Notes: generated from the sequence alone by a model not told the origin. A stretch of 64,000 bases of DNA from Camillea tinctor (GCA_022578605.1 MU394089.1:307855-371854); one strand, 5' to 3'. Shown: positions 33,810 through 46,069, counted from the stretch's first letter. Numbers and translations are program-made.

Positions 33810-35350
33810 GATGAAAGGGTCGAAGTGGGCGGGATGGGGATGGGGATGGAGATGGGATTAATTGATTGATTGATAACGATGTGGAAAAGGTTCTCGGCGT
33901 GAGGGGGGGGAGTACGCGCTCGTGAAGACGGGTGGGTTTTATGGTGCAACTCTGGTTTCCAAACAAAGTACCTAACCTAGGCTGGGCAGCAAAGGTTAAA
34001 AGGTTAAAAGGAGGACAGAGGAGGATGAGTTGTTTTGAGTTGTAAGTTGTGTTGTTGTCTGATGCCTTGGTCGAGGCGAGAGCGGTGGTCGGAACTTTAA
34101 GATAGCTAAGTAATAATGGATGGTAAGGTAGATAGGTAGGTAGGCAGTAGGTAAAGTACTACCTAGGCTTACCTACTGTACTTTTAACTGAGCTGTTACT
34201 GCAGCAAAGCAACGGCACGAGATCAATGCACTGAGGAGTTATGTGGGTTGGCGTGGCTGGGAATGACGACTGACCACTCACAGATTGCATTTGACTGGCG
34301 GCTGGTCGCTACCCAAGCCACGTATGCTCCACTGACATCTGCACTTAATCAACTTTAACAGTGCAGTGCAGTTGCTGCACCTTTCCATTGTTTTCCGCTT
34401 TCATTATCTCGGACATCCTCAACACTTCTAAGACAATGAAACCCCCCCTTAAGAACAAGGATTCTCGATACAACAGACTCAATATTCAACAAGCAGGGGG
34501 TAACATACCAGATACCTAAAATAGATACTACTGAATTTTGTGTGTACTATTTAATATCCTCGCTTTTTGAAAGAGTATAATATTTCTATTTTATATTCTA
34601 GTCAGTATATATGAACATTTAAACTTACAACGAAACACTGCCCAAAGTAAATGGAGATATAGGCTCTCCTATTGCTTGGTTCCGGAAACAAACCACCGAT
34701 GTGTCATAGGTAAGCAAGTTGGCATCGAGACGTTCCAACTTATCCGTACTGAGGTCCATAAATGTAGGTACCCCCTAGGTTCAGGTATAAACCCGCCGTT
34801 CGTTCGTTCGTCAGGGTGGGTCAAGGTATCACCGCACCATATCCCACATTCAAGCAGGTAAGTAGTAGGTACCTAGGTACCTAGTTTTAAGCATTCGATG
34901 CCTACCTACTAGGTATTATAGGTATTTTAGTCGTACTAATAAATCACGATGAAAATAATCTCTTGGGTTTAATGTAGAACAAAACGATCGCAAGGATTAT
35001 TATCTACTGCTCCTTACACAAGTTCTTATTGGAGGAACGACCTCAACATTGAAACGCCTTTTAAGGTAATCGGGAACGTCACGGATGATGTCATCTAAAG
35101 CCGTACACCCATCTAGTACACTCATCTACGTCGTTACAGCATCATCGACTGCAACCAGTCTATTAACTAAGCCAAGTGAGTTTCTGTACATAAAATGTCA
35201 TAATAACTTTCTGCCTTCAACTATATACATGATCTTCTTTTGTATGTAAGAAAGAGCGAGAAAAGGAGAAAAGAAGAAAAAAAGAGAATCGAAATAAATT
35301 TATTACCTTGAAATCAGGAAGACATATACTGCCCTCCCATATAATCCAAA
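33810..35350. other. Divergent intergenic region
   Basis: About 1.5 kb holding the promoters of YPT7 and the next gene. It contains several TAGGTA runs (34130-34170, 34855-34910). No gene was identified. Confidence 0.5.
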
Positions 35351-35971
35351 ATGGTGGCTATTCGCATGAGCAATTATCTTACTACTAGAACCACCCTACG
35401 TGCTACCCGCACACTGGTGCCCCGACCCTACCGTACCTTCGCGACGAGCCATTGCTACCGGGCACGTCAGGGCTACGGGGACGGGGCAGGAGACCCTATC
35501 GCCGAAGACCCCCAGAAACAACCAGAAACAAGCAAGTCCCAAGAATCGCTAGAGCACCCCGGCCCCGAACCTCCTGATGTCGGCAAGGGGACCGGAGGCA
35601 CCGCCGCCACCAAGGCAGCGTTCTCGGAGAACATGAAGAAAGCCGCGAGCGGGCAGTCCCCCGAGGACGCCAGCGCGCAGTCCGGCGGGTCCAGATCGAA
35701 AGAGGCGACCGAGACGGGGAGCAGTCCCACCGGCGGGGACGTTGCGAACGCGGCGAGCCGGAGCGGAGGAGAGGCACTGAAAGGTCCTCAGGGCAAGGGC
35801 AAGCCGAGCCCCAAGATACATAACCAGGCTATTCCTGGAACAACGTCGGGCTTGACTGAGGAGCAGAAACGAGAGGTGGAAGAGCACAATGCCGACTTTG
35901 AGAAAAGACACGATCGGGCGTCACCGGCTTCGGACGACAAGGTTGATAAGAAGTTCTGGAAGGGAACGTGA
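35351..35971 (+). CDS. Conserved mitochondrial protein of unknown function, Gly/Ser-rich
   Basis: A single exon of 206 aa; a second ATG lies five codons in. Residues 1-36 form a mitochondrial targeting sequence (MSNYLTTRTTLRATRTLVP, then RPYRTFATS), with a processing-like RTFA motif. The rest is hydrophilic, rich in Gly, Pro, Ser and Lys, with no membrane segment. The C-terminal 35 residues (EEQKREVEEHNADFEKRHDR, then DKVDKKFWKG) are helical and charged and resemble a motif that I recall from unnamed fungal mitochondrial proteins. The function is unknown. The spacing to the next gene is ordinary and says nothing about its role. Confidence 0.72.
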   Translation: MVAIRMSNYLTTRTTLRATRTLVPRPYRTFATSHCYRARQGYGDGAGDPIAEDPQKQPETSKSQESLEHPGPEPPDVGKGTGGTAATKAAFSENMKKAASGQSPEDASAQSGGSRSKEATETGSSPTGGDVANAASRSGGEALKGPQGKGKPSPKIHNQAIPGTTSGLTEEQKREVEEHNADFEKRHDRASPASDDKVDKKFWKGT

Positions 35972-36671
35972 GTTTTGTTATCTTGTGGCTGTTAGTTATT
36001 CTTCTTTCTTTTCTTTTCTTTCTTTTTTTATTTTGCAGCTTCTTTGCATGATACAGAATACTGACTTTTGGGGGGGTTAGTGGTGGTCGTCAAGGAGGTG
36101 AAATCGACTGGAACTCTTAGTTGTTTCTGTATTGTATTTATACTACCTACTTCTAATCATGTACTTATGATATGTTCACTGATCAGGTGGAACTAGCCTA
36201 GCTGGCTATTATTCACTACCTGCTTTCTCATAGATGGTGGAAAGTATACATATTGGGGTGTTTAATATGAATTGTATAGCCTCATTGCCTTTCTAGGTAT
36301 GTACCTAGGTACAAATTGAAGATTGGCCCAGTGATAAGAAGTAAGTTTCATTGGATAACTTTAAGTACCAAGCTACGTAATAGGGCCGGAGCTTTATCTC
36401 CCCCTGCCTGGCCTGTCTTTTAGAGCCTAGGCCATGGACCCGGACCTGTAATAAGGAAGCAGCTTTTAACCTCCACATTCCTGACATGGCATCTTCCAAT
36501 CCCCCTAAACCTCCCTAAACCTCCCCTAAACCTCCCTAAACCTCCCTAAACCTCATCCTTTACAATAACCGCAACTCAACACCACAACAGAAAACAAAAC
36601 AGCCCAAATCAAACAAACGGCAAATGTGACCTCGGTGGGACACACTCCGGCTTCATGGAACCAAATAATAA
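35972..36671. other. Intergenic region with CTAAACCTCC tandem repeat
   Basis: This holds the 3' flank of the mitochondrial gene and the promoter of the next. The tandem repeat is listed separately. No gene. Confidence 0.5.
36501..36554. repeat. Short tandem repeat CCCTAAACCT, about five units
   Basis: Five units of about 10-11 bases with core CTAAACCTCC, 118 bases upstream of an ATG. The unit resembles a telomere-like CCTAAA word but is not the TTAGGG repeat. Confidence 0.75.
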
Positions 36672-38369
36672 ATGGCGGTGGATGAGGAACTTTTACGCAA
36701 GGTCCAAGACCTAGGGGACTTAGACCTAGCCGCACTCCTCTGCCTCATCAGCCGGGAACACTGTATCGTGAGCACCGAACCGCCCTCGCTCGACGATTTA
36801 GTAGCCGAACTACAGCTCGTCGCCTCGCGCTCATTTAATCTCACCTCCGTCGTCGTCGACTGCACCCCCCAGACCACCCTCGACGATCTCGCATCCTCGA
36901 TCCAGCTACCCTCCCCCGGCGCCACCAACCCTACCACGCCGCGTTCGGCATCTCCGCTGCGCTCGCGCAACGACACGTATTTCCCATTTCAGCAACCGCA
37001 GCAGCAACAGCAGAAATCACGCCCAGCTAGAAGCAGCAGTATCGCCAGTAGCAGCACCTATCATCACCTCTACGGATCACACGCGCACGGACATGGCTCT
37101 TCCTCCCAACCGCCCCTGCGGGCCTTGACTCCTATTGCAGCCGCCGCCTCTTCGAATATTAGCAGCATCAACAACAACAATAATAATAACAGTAGCACCA
37201 CGCCAACACCGCAGATTGCCAACGTGATACTCGCCAAGAACCTCGACCGCGCGCCCAAGGCTGTGCAGATTCAATGCCTCGAGCTGCTGCGCACCCGGCG
37301 CCTCTTCACGCGCACGAGCGTGCAGACGGCACCTAAGCAGTTTCTCTTCGTCGCTGTGCTGGGCACCGACTCTATCGGCGGCGGCGGAGGAGACGGAGGT
37401 AGCAGTAGTGGTAGGCTCACGAAACACTTGAATGATTTTTTCTACATTGCGCACTGGCATGATCCCGAGGACGGGTTCGCGCACCTAGAGGAGCAGGAGG
37501 AAGAGCAAGAGGAAGCGGAAGCAGCAGCAGCTGCTGCCGTTATGAATGGCGATAATGGCGGTGGGGATGAGAAATATTACAATAATGAGATGGGCGGTGC
37601 ATATGACGATGATGCCAGTATGGAAAGCGACGAGAGCGTAGTCCGCAGACCCCAGAGCCGCAGCACCACCGCCGCCGCCCGGACATCGACACCCACATCC
37701 ACGATGAAGACCGACGCCTGGGGTAGCGGCGGCGGCGGATACCGAGACTCGGCGAGCGCGCGATCTCTCTGGAAAGAGAAAAGCACCATAAACAGCACCA
37801 CGAACAACACCTACTACTCCGCCACCAACAATCCGCCTCTCCTCCTCTCGCCCAAAGCCGAACAACAACCCCCCATCCTCCCCCTCCCTCCTCCCCCGCC
37901 TCTCTTCCGCCCCGAATCTGACATCCCCGCCCTCGCCCTCGCCGCCTCCACCGTCGCCGTCGACATCGAGGTCCTGCGCTACCAGATGAACGTGATATCC
38001 TTCCTGCGCATGCACCGCGCCGTCGCCTACGCCGGCGGCGTCGGGCCCGCCGCCACGCGCCACATGTCCCAGCTCGTGCGCTGCCTCGCCGCCCTGCACG
38101 GCCTCGACTACGCCACCCCCTCCCTCGTCGGCCTCGCCGCCAGGAAGGTCTACCCGCACCGGCTGCGGCTCGTGGTCGATTTCCAAGGGGGAGGAGGAGG
38201 TAAAGGGGAGGAGGATGGGATGATGGGTTCCAGTGGTGGGGGAGGGTTCTACCATGAGCGTAGTGTGCAGTGGGGGAGTGATGTAGCCGCTGTTGAGGCG
38301 CTGCTGGAGGGTGTGGGGCCTCAGGATGTCATTGATGATGTCTTGGGGATGGTGGCTGCTCCGCTGTGA
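36672..38369 (+). CDS. Magnesium-chelatase-like (AAA-lid) fungal protein
   Basis: A single exon of 565 aa. I recognise a fungal family usually annotated as related to magnesium chelatase. Conserved blocks are the N-terminal LLRKVQDLGDLDLAALLCLI with SREHCIVSTEPPSLDDLV, then NVILAKNLDRAPKAVQIQCL with ELLRTRRLFTRTSVQTAPKQ, HLNDFFYIAHWHDPEDGF, and the C-terminal lid-like block VLRYQMNVISFLRMHRAVA. The end VEALLEGVGPQDVIDDVLGM and VAAPL is also conserved. I see no intact Walker A motif, so ATPase activity is doubtful. The linkers are expanded by Gln, Asn, Ser, Glu and Gly runs (residues 100-180 and 230-420). Fungi make no chlorophyll, so the role must differ from plant chelatase and is unknown. 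Confidence 0.72.
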   Translation: MAVDEELLRKVQDLGDLDLAALLCLISREHCIVSTEPPSLDDLVAELQLVASRSFNLTSVVVDCTPQTTLDDLASSIQLPSPGATNPTTPRSASPLRSRNDTYFPFQQPQQQQQKSRPARSSSIASSSTYHHLYGSHAHGHGSSSQPPLRALTPIAAAASSNISSINNNNNNNSSTTPTPQIANVILAKNLDRAPKAVQIQCLELLRTRRLFTRTSVQTAPKQFLFVAVLGTDSIGGGGGDGGSSSGRLTKHLNDFFYIAHWHDPEDGFAHLEEQEEEQEEAEAAAAAAVMNGDNGGGDEKYYNNEMGGAYDDDASMESDESVVRRPQSRSTTAAARTSTPTSTMKTDAWGSGGGGYRDSASARSLWKEKSTINSTTNNTYYSATNNPPLLLSPKAEQQPPILPLPPPPPLFRPESDIPALALAASTVAVDIEVLRYQMNVISFLRMHRAVAYAGGVGPAATRHMSQLVRCLAALHGLDYATPSLVGLAARKVYPHRLRLVVDFQGGGGGKGEEDGMMGSSGGGGFYHERSVQWGSDVAAVEALLEGVGPQDVIDDVLGMVAAPL

Positions 38370-39422
38370 AGAGGCGGTGGATGAGTGCTAAGGACTTTGT
38401 TTTGCGTGTATACTTGGATGTTACTAGGTAGCCTGAATAACCTACCCTAAACAAAGTACCATGAATATAATACATCTTAAGGGAAAGGGATTTCTTTTGA
38501 TGAAGGGGGGTAGGGGTCGTAATATACATGTAGGTTATACACCTTCAACTACCCGTTTCTTGAAAATCCTTAGGAGGGAAAGAAATAGAGAATTGGATTC
38601 ATGTCTTTTACTGGTTAGCTAGTATGAAGGTCAATGGCATTATAGAGGAATAAGATATATTCAAATACATATATAGACAATATATAGCATTATTAGTATC
38701 TATCCGTCTTTTTCAACAGACCACCTTACTCTTATTCTATTATGCTCTTTATACAATACCTTTTCACATCAATTCTAAAGAAGGGGGAAGGGGCCTACGT
38801 ATAGGTAGACAAGTCAAGCTCGGTATGGAGCCTCGATTTTATTCCCAGTCCCCCCTAATAAACTCATCTTCACACTCTTCACGCACACACGCATCTCACA
38901 CACCAAATTTCAAATCATGGCGATGCCTTTTTTTTTCTTTCGAAAAAAATCTTCTATAAGGAGCAAAAAAAAAAAAAAAACGCCGATGAACACTCATTAT
39001 ATGGGGGGTATACAGAGAGACACATACACAGTTCAAAGCCTTTGCCTTGTCCTTGTCCGTTCTTCCACTTTTTGTTCTCCCCTCCTCTCCCCTCTTTCTC
39101 TTGAAATGGGGAGGAGGGGAGAATGAAGGGGAGAGAGAAAGTACCCTTCGCTCGTTAGACTACCTTACCAACCTGCCTACCAAGCCAGCCAGACCATTCG
39201 CTACCCGTCATTAGAAGGCCCCTCAAAAATATATCTAGGAGTTTTTTTTTTTTTTTCGTATGCTTTACAATGTAATTTTTTTTGGTGGCCGTTTTTCCTT
39301 ATAATCCTTTACTCTATTTCCCCGTTTAGAAATATCAAGAACAAAAACCAGATTTAGGGTTTTGTTTTCTTTGCTCATTATGAAGACATTATATTTCCCC
39401 TAGAAAAAAGGTCGAGCCCCGA
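38370..39422. other. Convergent 3' intergenic region
   Basis: About 1 kb, AT-rich with A and T runs, between two stop codons. No gene identified. Confidence 0.5.
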
Positions 39423-41220
39423 TCAGAAGGTTTGGGTAACCTTGCATGTCCAACCTGAATTCTTCGACAACAGAGGTAGACTATAGAGAGGAGAGGGTTA
39501 GTTTTTTTTCATATATCTATAGAAGAATTATTGGGGGGGGGGGGGGGGGGGTTTATTAGCTTACCTGGCTCCCAAGCACCAGCCGAGCTCGTTGCCCTTG
39601 ATCTTCTTGGCGATGCGAACCTCGCGGTCGATGGGCATCTCGTAGCCCGTATGCAGGAGGCCGATCATGAAGTTGAGGTCTAGGCAGTACTCGCCGCGGT
39701 CGCGGAGCTCATCCAGAGCGCCGGGCACCGTGCTGAATACATCCCAAGAATCCTCACCACCGCAAACGGCGGCCGTCAGGTCGTGTAGTTCGCGGAGGGT
39801 GAATGAGTCGGGCATGCCTAGGGGCTTGGTACGGTCGAAGAAGTATGAGAAGATGTATACATCCTCCTTGGCAAAGGTCTTGGCTAGCGAGGGCTGGTGC
39901 ACGCCATTGAACGAGCAAGGGGCCAGCTTACACTCGGCGTCCTTGTAGAGGATCCGCTCAGCCATGGCGCGGCATTGCGCGGGGGCTGGCGTGGCAGGAC
40001 CCGTCATGTTGACCTCGATCTCACCCGTGCCAAGAGGGCTATCGTCGCCAAGCTTCACCGTGACCATGTCGCTCTGGCCAGCGTTGATGCATGGGTTGTT
40101 CAGGATGGGTTCCTTGAGGAAGGCCTTGCTCTTCTTCTTCTCGTAGAGATCGTGTAGCAGGTTGAGGTGGATCGAGTTGCGCGCGGCCATGAGACCGTAC
40201 CCTAGATGCGAATGCTGGTACAGCTCAAACTTGCGTCCACCAAAGGCAAGGTCGTACTTGTGATCGCCTTCAGCCAGCTTCTCGGGCATACCCCCAGAAG
40301 CAGCTTCCTTAAAGGTTGGCTCGAACACGATCTGAGTAGAACCACCGCCAAGATCGAAAACAGCCGCGGTCGGGCTCTGGTCCGGACCACCAATCTTACC
40401 AAGGAGGTAGTTCGTAGTGATCCAGGCGTAGACACCCTCGTCGGAACCATCCATGATGGCCACGCCGTTCTCCTCCTTCGAGACGACGGGGAAGGGGTAA
40501 TCCTTCTCGAGGTGAGTTCGGACGGCATCCAGGATCTTCTGGCTGGCCTCGGCACCAATCATGCGAAGACCGGCAGTGGCCTTCACGGCGACAGGGCTAC
40601 ATCCCTTCAGCTTGTCGGGAACGCCCTTCATGGCGACTTCCATCAGGTCGTCCAAGGTCTTCGCGGCAGCAAGAGGGTCGTCCTTATACTTGCTCAGGCC
40701 ACCAACGCTCTTCTCGGTCATCTTGAAGTCTTCGTTCTCCAGCTCGGGGGTGGGGCCGCAGTTGTTGAACTTGTACACGTGGATACGGGATCCCGTGCTA
40801 CCGGCGTCGATCATGAGAACATACTGCACAATGGGCTTGTCCTTGGAAAAGGACTTGGTGCATCTATCGGTTCCGTAAGAGGAGTCGGAGGGGACTTGAC
40901 CACCTGAGTTAGAAACTAAGGGCGAATTGCGAGTCTGGTCAGCGATTGTGTTCGTCTAATGGGGGAAGAAGAGAGGTTCGAGGGGACATACCTCCTTGGT
41001 AGATGTCGACGCCCTTGGGGGACAGGTAGTAGAACAGAAAGACCAGGAAGACGACAATGGCGGTGGTCTTTAACCACCGCGCCTTCTGGGTTTGGTTCAT
41101 GTAGGCGGCTTGTATTTTCTCCAGGATGCCGGGTTCTTTCTCGTATGCGTAGCGGGCGCGCTTCTCGTGAGGATCGTGGTGGACTTGCTTCGTAGGCAAT
41201 GAAACCGATGTTCTCCTCAT
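39423..41220 (-). CDS. GDA1: Golgi guanosine diphosphatase (GDA1/CD39 family)
   Basis: Three exons, complement(39423..39480, 39565..40915, 40992..41220), give 545 aa. It hydrolyses GDP to GMP in the Golgi lumen, driving GDP-mannose import for glycosylation. It is a type II membrane protein: a basic cytosolic tail, one membrane segment at about 51-66 (TTAIVVFLVFLFYYL), and a luminal apyrase domain. Apyrase conserved regions are visible: DAGSTGSRIHVYKF, KATAGLRMIG, GSDEGVYAWITTNYLLG and DLGGGSTQIVFEP. The last intron, which contains a run of 19 G on the + strand (39533-39551), splits GWCLGA from SLPLLSKNS and the final TCKVTQTF; without it the frame stops after CLGAR. The start of exon 2 has an alternative acceptor 12 bases downstream that keeps the frame. 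Confidence 0.92.
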
Positions 41221-43360
41221 AACCTTTGAGACTCTCTTTTTCAAGAGCAGCACATCCCCCACGTGAAAATGGGGTATATGCAAATTAAACGAAAGGGGGG
41301 AGAAGAGAAGAGAAGAAGAGAAGAGGAAGACGGAAGACAAAAAAAGGAGTGGATTTGTCTTAATTACGCGATGATCAGTTTCCAATAAGAGGAGGAGAGG
41401 GAGAGATCGTCGTACGTAACGGAGGAAATGAATGAATAAGTTAGGTAGGTTAAGTAGAAAAAAAAAGAAAAAAGTAAGTAGGTTGAATAAGAGGGAAAAG
41501 TGTAGTGGTTGTTATTGTTGTAGTAGTAGTAGTAAGGAAATACTAAACTATGTAGATAAAAGGAGATCAAAGAAAATAAAAAATAAAAATAAAAATCAAA
41601 TAAAAAAACATGTACTACCACATGTATTCATGTAACCCAGATTAAAGGAAATCTGAAATCCGCAACTTGTCCAAATCTTGAAAATCATGCACTATAAAAA
41701 GAATTAGCAATACCGTTTAGTGCTTAAAAGTGGCGATAAAACCCCGATGATATGGACTAGGCTACTAGTAGTAGGGAAAACCTACATTGAAATCCCGGTA
41801 ACCCTTCCTAATCTTTTTTTTTTTTTACTATACTAGGTACCTACAAAGTTAGTTTCTATAGATTAGCGGAGTACGGACCGTATGTACCTGCCTACATACA
41901 TCAAGTGGTAGTATTGGCATCTGTACTCAAGTATATGTCCAACACACCGCCACGCGTGATGTGCCACAGCGAGATTTACCCCACAATCTCCTCCCCCCTT
42001 TTTTTCCTTCTCTCTATACTAATAAATACTAGGTAGATAATCCATTACCTAAAGTCTACCCTATACAATTCAGAAAGTACTCCCGTATTCAATTCAACTC
42101 CTTGCAGGTACATCAACAGATTTGCCATCAATTAATATTGATATATCTCGGCAAACTCAAATCTTGCCCAGTTAGTACAAAGGCAATATCAATTGCATCT
42201 TTCTGCCACACCAACTCTCACTAACTTAGTTGCTTTAACCTAGGTTAAGGTATTTCGAGGTACATATGTGTTGAACACCGTTGGCACAGATTGTTCGGAT
42301 TCTGACTTGATCGACAGTATTTGATCAATACGTCTTAAGGACATAATACCTATGCTGCGCTGTGCTGTGCTGGCTAGAGTGCGCTGGACAACTTCCTAAC
42401 CTAGGTTAGCACGCAACTATGTGTCTGCGAGCCAAGATATATTCCTTGTAGCTCGAGCTCATGGGCACACAACTGCACACCTAACCATTATCTAAAGACT
42501 TATTCAAAGCCTGTCCTGGCGCGGTCATGTTGCCCGCCGCGCTCGGTAATTAGCGAACGGAAGAAGACCTTGGAACAAAGGGTATTACATATCGTCTCGT
42601 AATACGATGAGTAGGTGTGCATATATATTATCTATCTATGAGAATTTCGTTACCTTTTCTTGGAGAATATATGTCAGGTAAGTGTCAGCACACTTAGAAA
42701 TATGCCTTTTGTTAAATGAGTTAAACCAAGTCAACGAGTAGATTGTAAAAAAAGATATAGGAAAGCTTCCAGAGTACATGTCAAGCCTTGTTATCGGTCC
42801 CGGAAGACCAATTATCATATTGCTGCATCAAAAGCTCAAGTGTAAGCCGAAGCGTATCTTCCTTTCAACCAAATAGGTAAGCCTCTGTTCTAGTTAATAT
42901 GTACGTCGGTAGGATGGACGTGATCATCGTTACGGATCCGGATCCGGAATGGATCTCGCCATGTTGTCGCCGGTGCACGCCGAACGGGACCCGTAGCGCA
43001 GCTTGCCACTGCTGGCCCTTTGAACGAGTATAGATATCGGGTCATCTACAAACATCTCAAAGACTCTAATGTAGTAATAATAGTGATTGCCTAATAATTC
43101 TACTAATTCGTGTCTCGTAGGTAGCAGAGCACTACTATTTACAATGGTAAAGCATATAAGACCCAAGGTCCCCTTTCCTTCCACTCCCCCTAACCTCCCC
43201 TGATTATATAGAGTATCGCCCCCTTTAAATATTTATTCCCAACCGGCACAAGACAATCAAGTTGAATTCATCAAGTTTTTATTTCTTTCCGCCTAGTAAA
43301 ACTACCACGCTACTCTCAAGAAGTACAACCTATTCACAACCAACCACCACCACTACCTCT
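41221..43360. other. Intergenic region, no gene seen
   Basis: About 2.1 kb with the GDA1 promoter and the 3' flank of the glycosidase gene. It is AT-rich with TAGG/CCTA words and short poly-A and poly-T runs. No coding frame above noise, no tRNA boxes. Confidence 0.5.
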
Positions 43361-46069
43361 CTACCACATCCCCCTCCCCAGCTCATCCACATAACCTCTC
43401 TCCAGCATCTCCCAATCCACCGTCCCCGGCTCCCTAGTCTCCATAGGTGGCTCCTCGAACTCATCGTCAAAGACCAGGACCTTTCCGTCCTTATACGCAA
43501 TCTCCCTCTCAAACCACCTCTCATCATTCCTCACCTCCCACCCCTCCGCTCCAACACTCACCAACTCCTCCGTCACCCCATCCTCCTCCCATCTAACCCA
43601 AGCCCTCCACTCCCCCCCTTCCATCTGCGTCGCAAACCCCCCCTCCTCCTCCTCATCCTCATCCCCCCACCCAAACCACCCCCTCGTCCCCTCCGGCCCC
43701 CTAACCATCGCCACCACCCCTTTCCCCCCTTCCTCGCCCCTAACCCTCAAAACCAGCACTTCAAACTCCCCCCTCACCACCGCATACCCGCCCCTCACCC
43801 AGCCCAACCGTGCCATGCCCCCGGGCCTAACCCTCCACTCCGCGCCCCCGGGCCTCCTGACCTCAATGCCCAGCACGGCCTTCACGCTCAACACGCCCGT
43901 GGGGCCCGCGGCCCAGCCGTGCGCGTGGGAATTACGGCTGGGCACCGGGTACGCGGGGTAGTGCACGTGGCCATCGGTTCTGAACCCCTCGGCGAGGGTG
44001 CTGTTCGTGAACCCGGGGCCGTCGAGCATGTAGCCCCACATGAGCAGGGCGAGCTCGACGGCGGCGTCGCGCGCGGACGCCGCGCAGTGCGCCTGCAGCT
44101 CGAAGGCGCTGGAGAAGGGGCTCATGACGTTGGGGAACTCGGGGGCGGGGGCGCCGAACGCGGTCCAGCGCGCGCGCAGGCGGGCGCTGACGTCGCGCGG
44201 GGCGCGCGCGAGCCCCGAGATGAGCGCCCAGCTGTTGCCGTCCTGCGGGTCGACGTGCGAGGGCCCCGCGCAGTGCCGGCTGGACAGGTTGTCCGAGTAC
44301 AGGCCCGTGGCCGGGCAGTAGAGCTGCGCGATGCCGTGCTCGAGGCGGTGGCGCAGGCTGGCCCATTCGCGCACGTTTTCTTCCTCGTCGTCGTCGGAAG
44401 ATAGCCAGGAGGCGAGAGAGGTGGAGCGCTTGAGGACGGTGTACAGGATGGCGCTGGCTTCGACGTTGTGCCCCTTCATGCCTTGGCGGTTCCAGTCGAA
44501 GTGCGACGATACGTGCATGAGGTTGTACGAGTCGACTTTGGACGTGCTGACCTTGAGGGCGCGTTTGTAGGCCGTCCACCGAGCGCGGAGCCAGTCGACG
44601 TCTCCGGAGTATAGCACGTAGTCGTAGGTGCCGAGGAGAGTGTGGAGATGGTAAGTGTCGCTGAATTCATTGCGATAGCCCCTATATGTATAATGTTAGC
44701 GCTTCTTCTACTGGGTGTATATACATGTAGGCTGGTATAATATTGGAATTCTAATAGGCATTCTCCCCTCTCCGGATGAAATTGCAAGGAAACACTAAAA
44801 AGACGAGTTGTATACATACTATACGAAGTTAGCACCCATCCTACGCAACAATAAGAACAAATTATATAGTTAAGGACCTACCAAAGGCGGTCCAGCGTAA
44901 GGCAAAGAACCGTCCGGATATTGGTGTTCATATACGACATCGAGCGCATTCCGCACCGCCAGCATGTCGTACGACGAGACCGCGATGCCGGGGATAGCGA
45001 TATACATATCACCGGGCCAGACGAGGCGGTCACGCTTAGCACCGTCGGTAGTGACCGCCGTGCCGCGCGCGACAGTGAAGTTGGAGTACCACGACCCGGG
45101 GGGCGACCGGTTGTGGTCGAGGAAGCGGTTCACGGGCACCAGGGCCGAGCCCTCGGTCGGGTCGATGGTTGAGAGCTGGAGGGTGTACGCGCCCGCGTAC
45201 CAAATGCGGTTCAGCAGGGGACTGGAGCTGTAGAAGTACCCCGAGTAGGCCCGCCCGTTCGGCTGCGACGGGAATGACGTGCAGTTTACCCAGATCTGCG
45301 TGATCACCACAGAGGATGCTAGACGCGGCGACGACGGCTTCCCGTCCGTGGTGATGTCCGAGAACGAGTCGCCGAGTCCTAGGACCTTCTGGGCCGTGTT
45401 GGTCAACGAGTAGAGCATGCTACCGAAACGAGATCTGGCGCTCTGCTCCTGTGGAACTGGAGACTCGTCGTCGATGTACAGAGTGAGATACTTGAAGCCG
45501 CCTCTGATGAACTTGGGGGGTACACACACGGGGCCGGTTCGATTGCCCACATGCAGAGGTAGAGGTAAGTCCCATTCATGATCATTCGTCGCATCAGATC
45601 TCTTCCCTACGAAGAACGACGACTCCGAGTATGCGAGCTTAACAGTTGGGTCACCCACTGCCGAAGCGACTTCAAGACATACTCTGATATCGGTCCGGAC
45701 AATTAGTATAAGTTGCGTACCACTTAACGGGATAATTTACAGGCCTTTGGCTTACCTCCCCGCAATATTCTCCCGGAACTCTACGGTGACGAGCCCTCCG
45801 TCTCCAATTGATATACTACTGCTTGAATTAGGAACACCGGCTGCTGACGGCCGATGGTCTCTGGTTAACGTGGTTACATTGCCCTCGGTTTTCCAAACAC
45901 CTGCTGGGGTAATGAATGATTTATTCGCTGGTGCTTTGATATAATCATCCCATGGCCCTGGAAATACCGCCGTCTTTGGCAAGTCATGATAATCAATGGC
46001 GGAGGTGAGAGCTGAAGCCACCAGGACCGAGATGATGAGGACCGGAAATGGAACGTTAAATAATTTCAT
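43361..46069 (-). CDS. Secreted six-hairpin glycosidase, GH78-like (alpha-L-rhamnosidase-like)
   Basis: Proposed exons, complement(43361..44681, 44805..44818, 44882..45683, 45756..46069), give 816 aa. Residues 1-24 are a signal peptide (MKLFNVPFPVLIISVLVASA). The N-terminal half holds beta domains. The catalytic (alpha/alpha)6 region includes VPVNRFLDHNRSPPGSWYSN, RDRLVWPGDMYIAIPG, PDGSLPYAGPPL and FSDTYHLHTLLGTYDYVLYS, close to the DRxxWxGD and PDG motifs of rhamnosidase-like enzymes, and a C-terminal beta domain. Such enzymes release rhamnose or related sugars from plant or fungal glycans. Exons 2 and 4 do not join in frame with a single intron; a 14-base exon at 44805-44818 between two well-formed branch/acceptor sites repairs it. 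The C-terminal 150 residues carry acidic low-complexity loops. Confidence 0.72.

Noticed and set aside
43262..44404. Long plus-strand open frame (380 codons)
   Set aside because: It is antisense to the GH78-like last exon, is Pro/His/Arg-rich from GC composition and has no domain; the minus-strand frame carries the conserved motifs.
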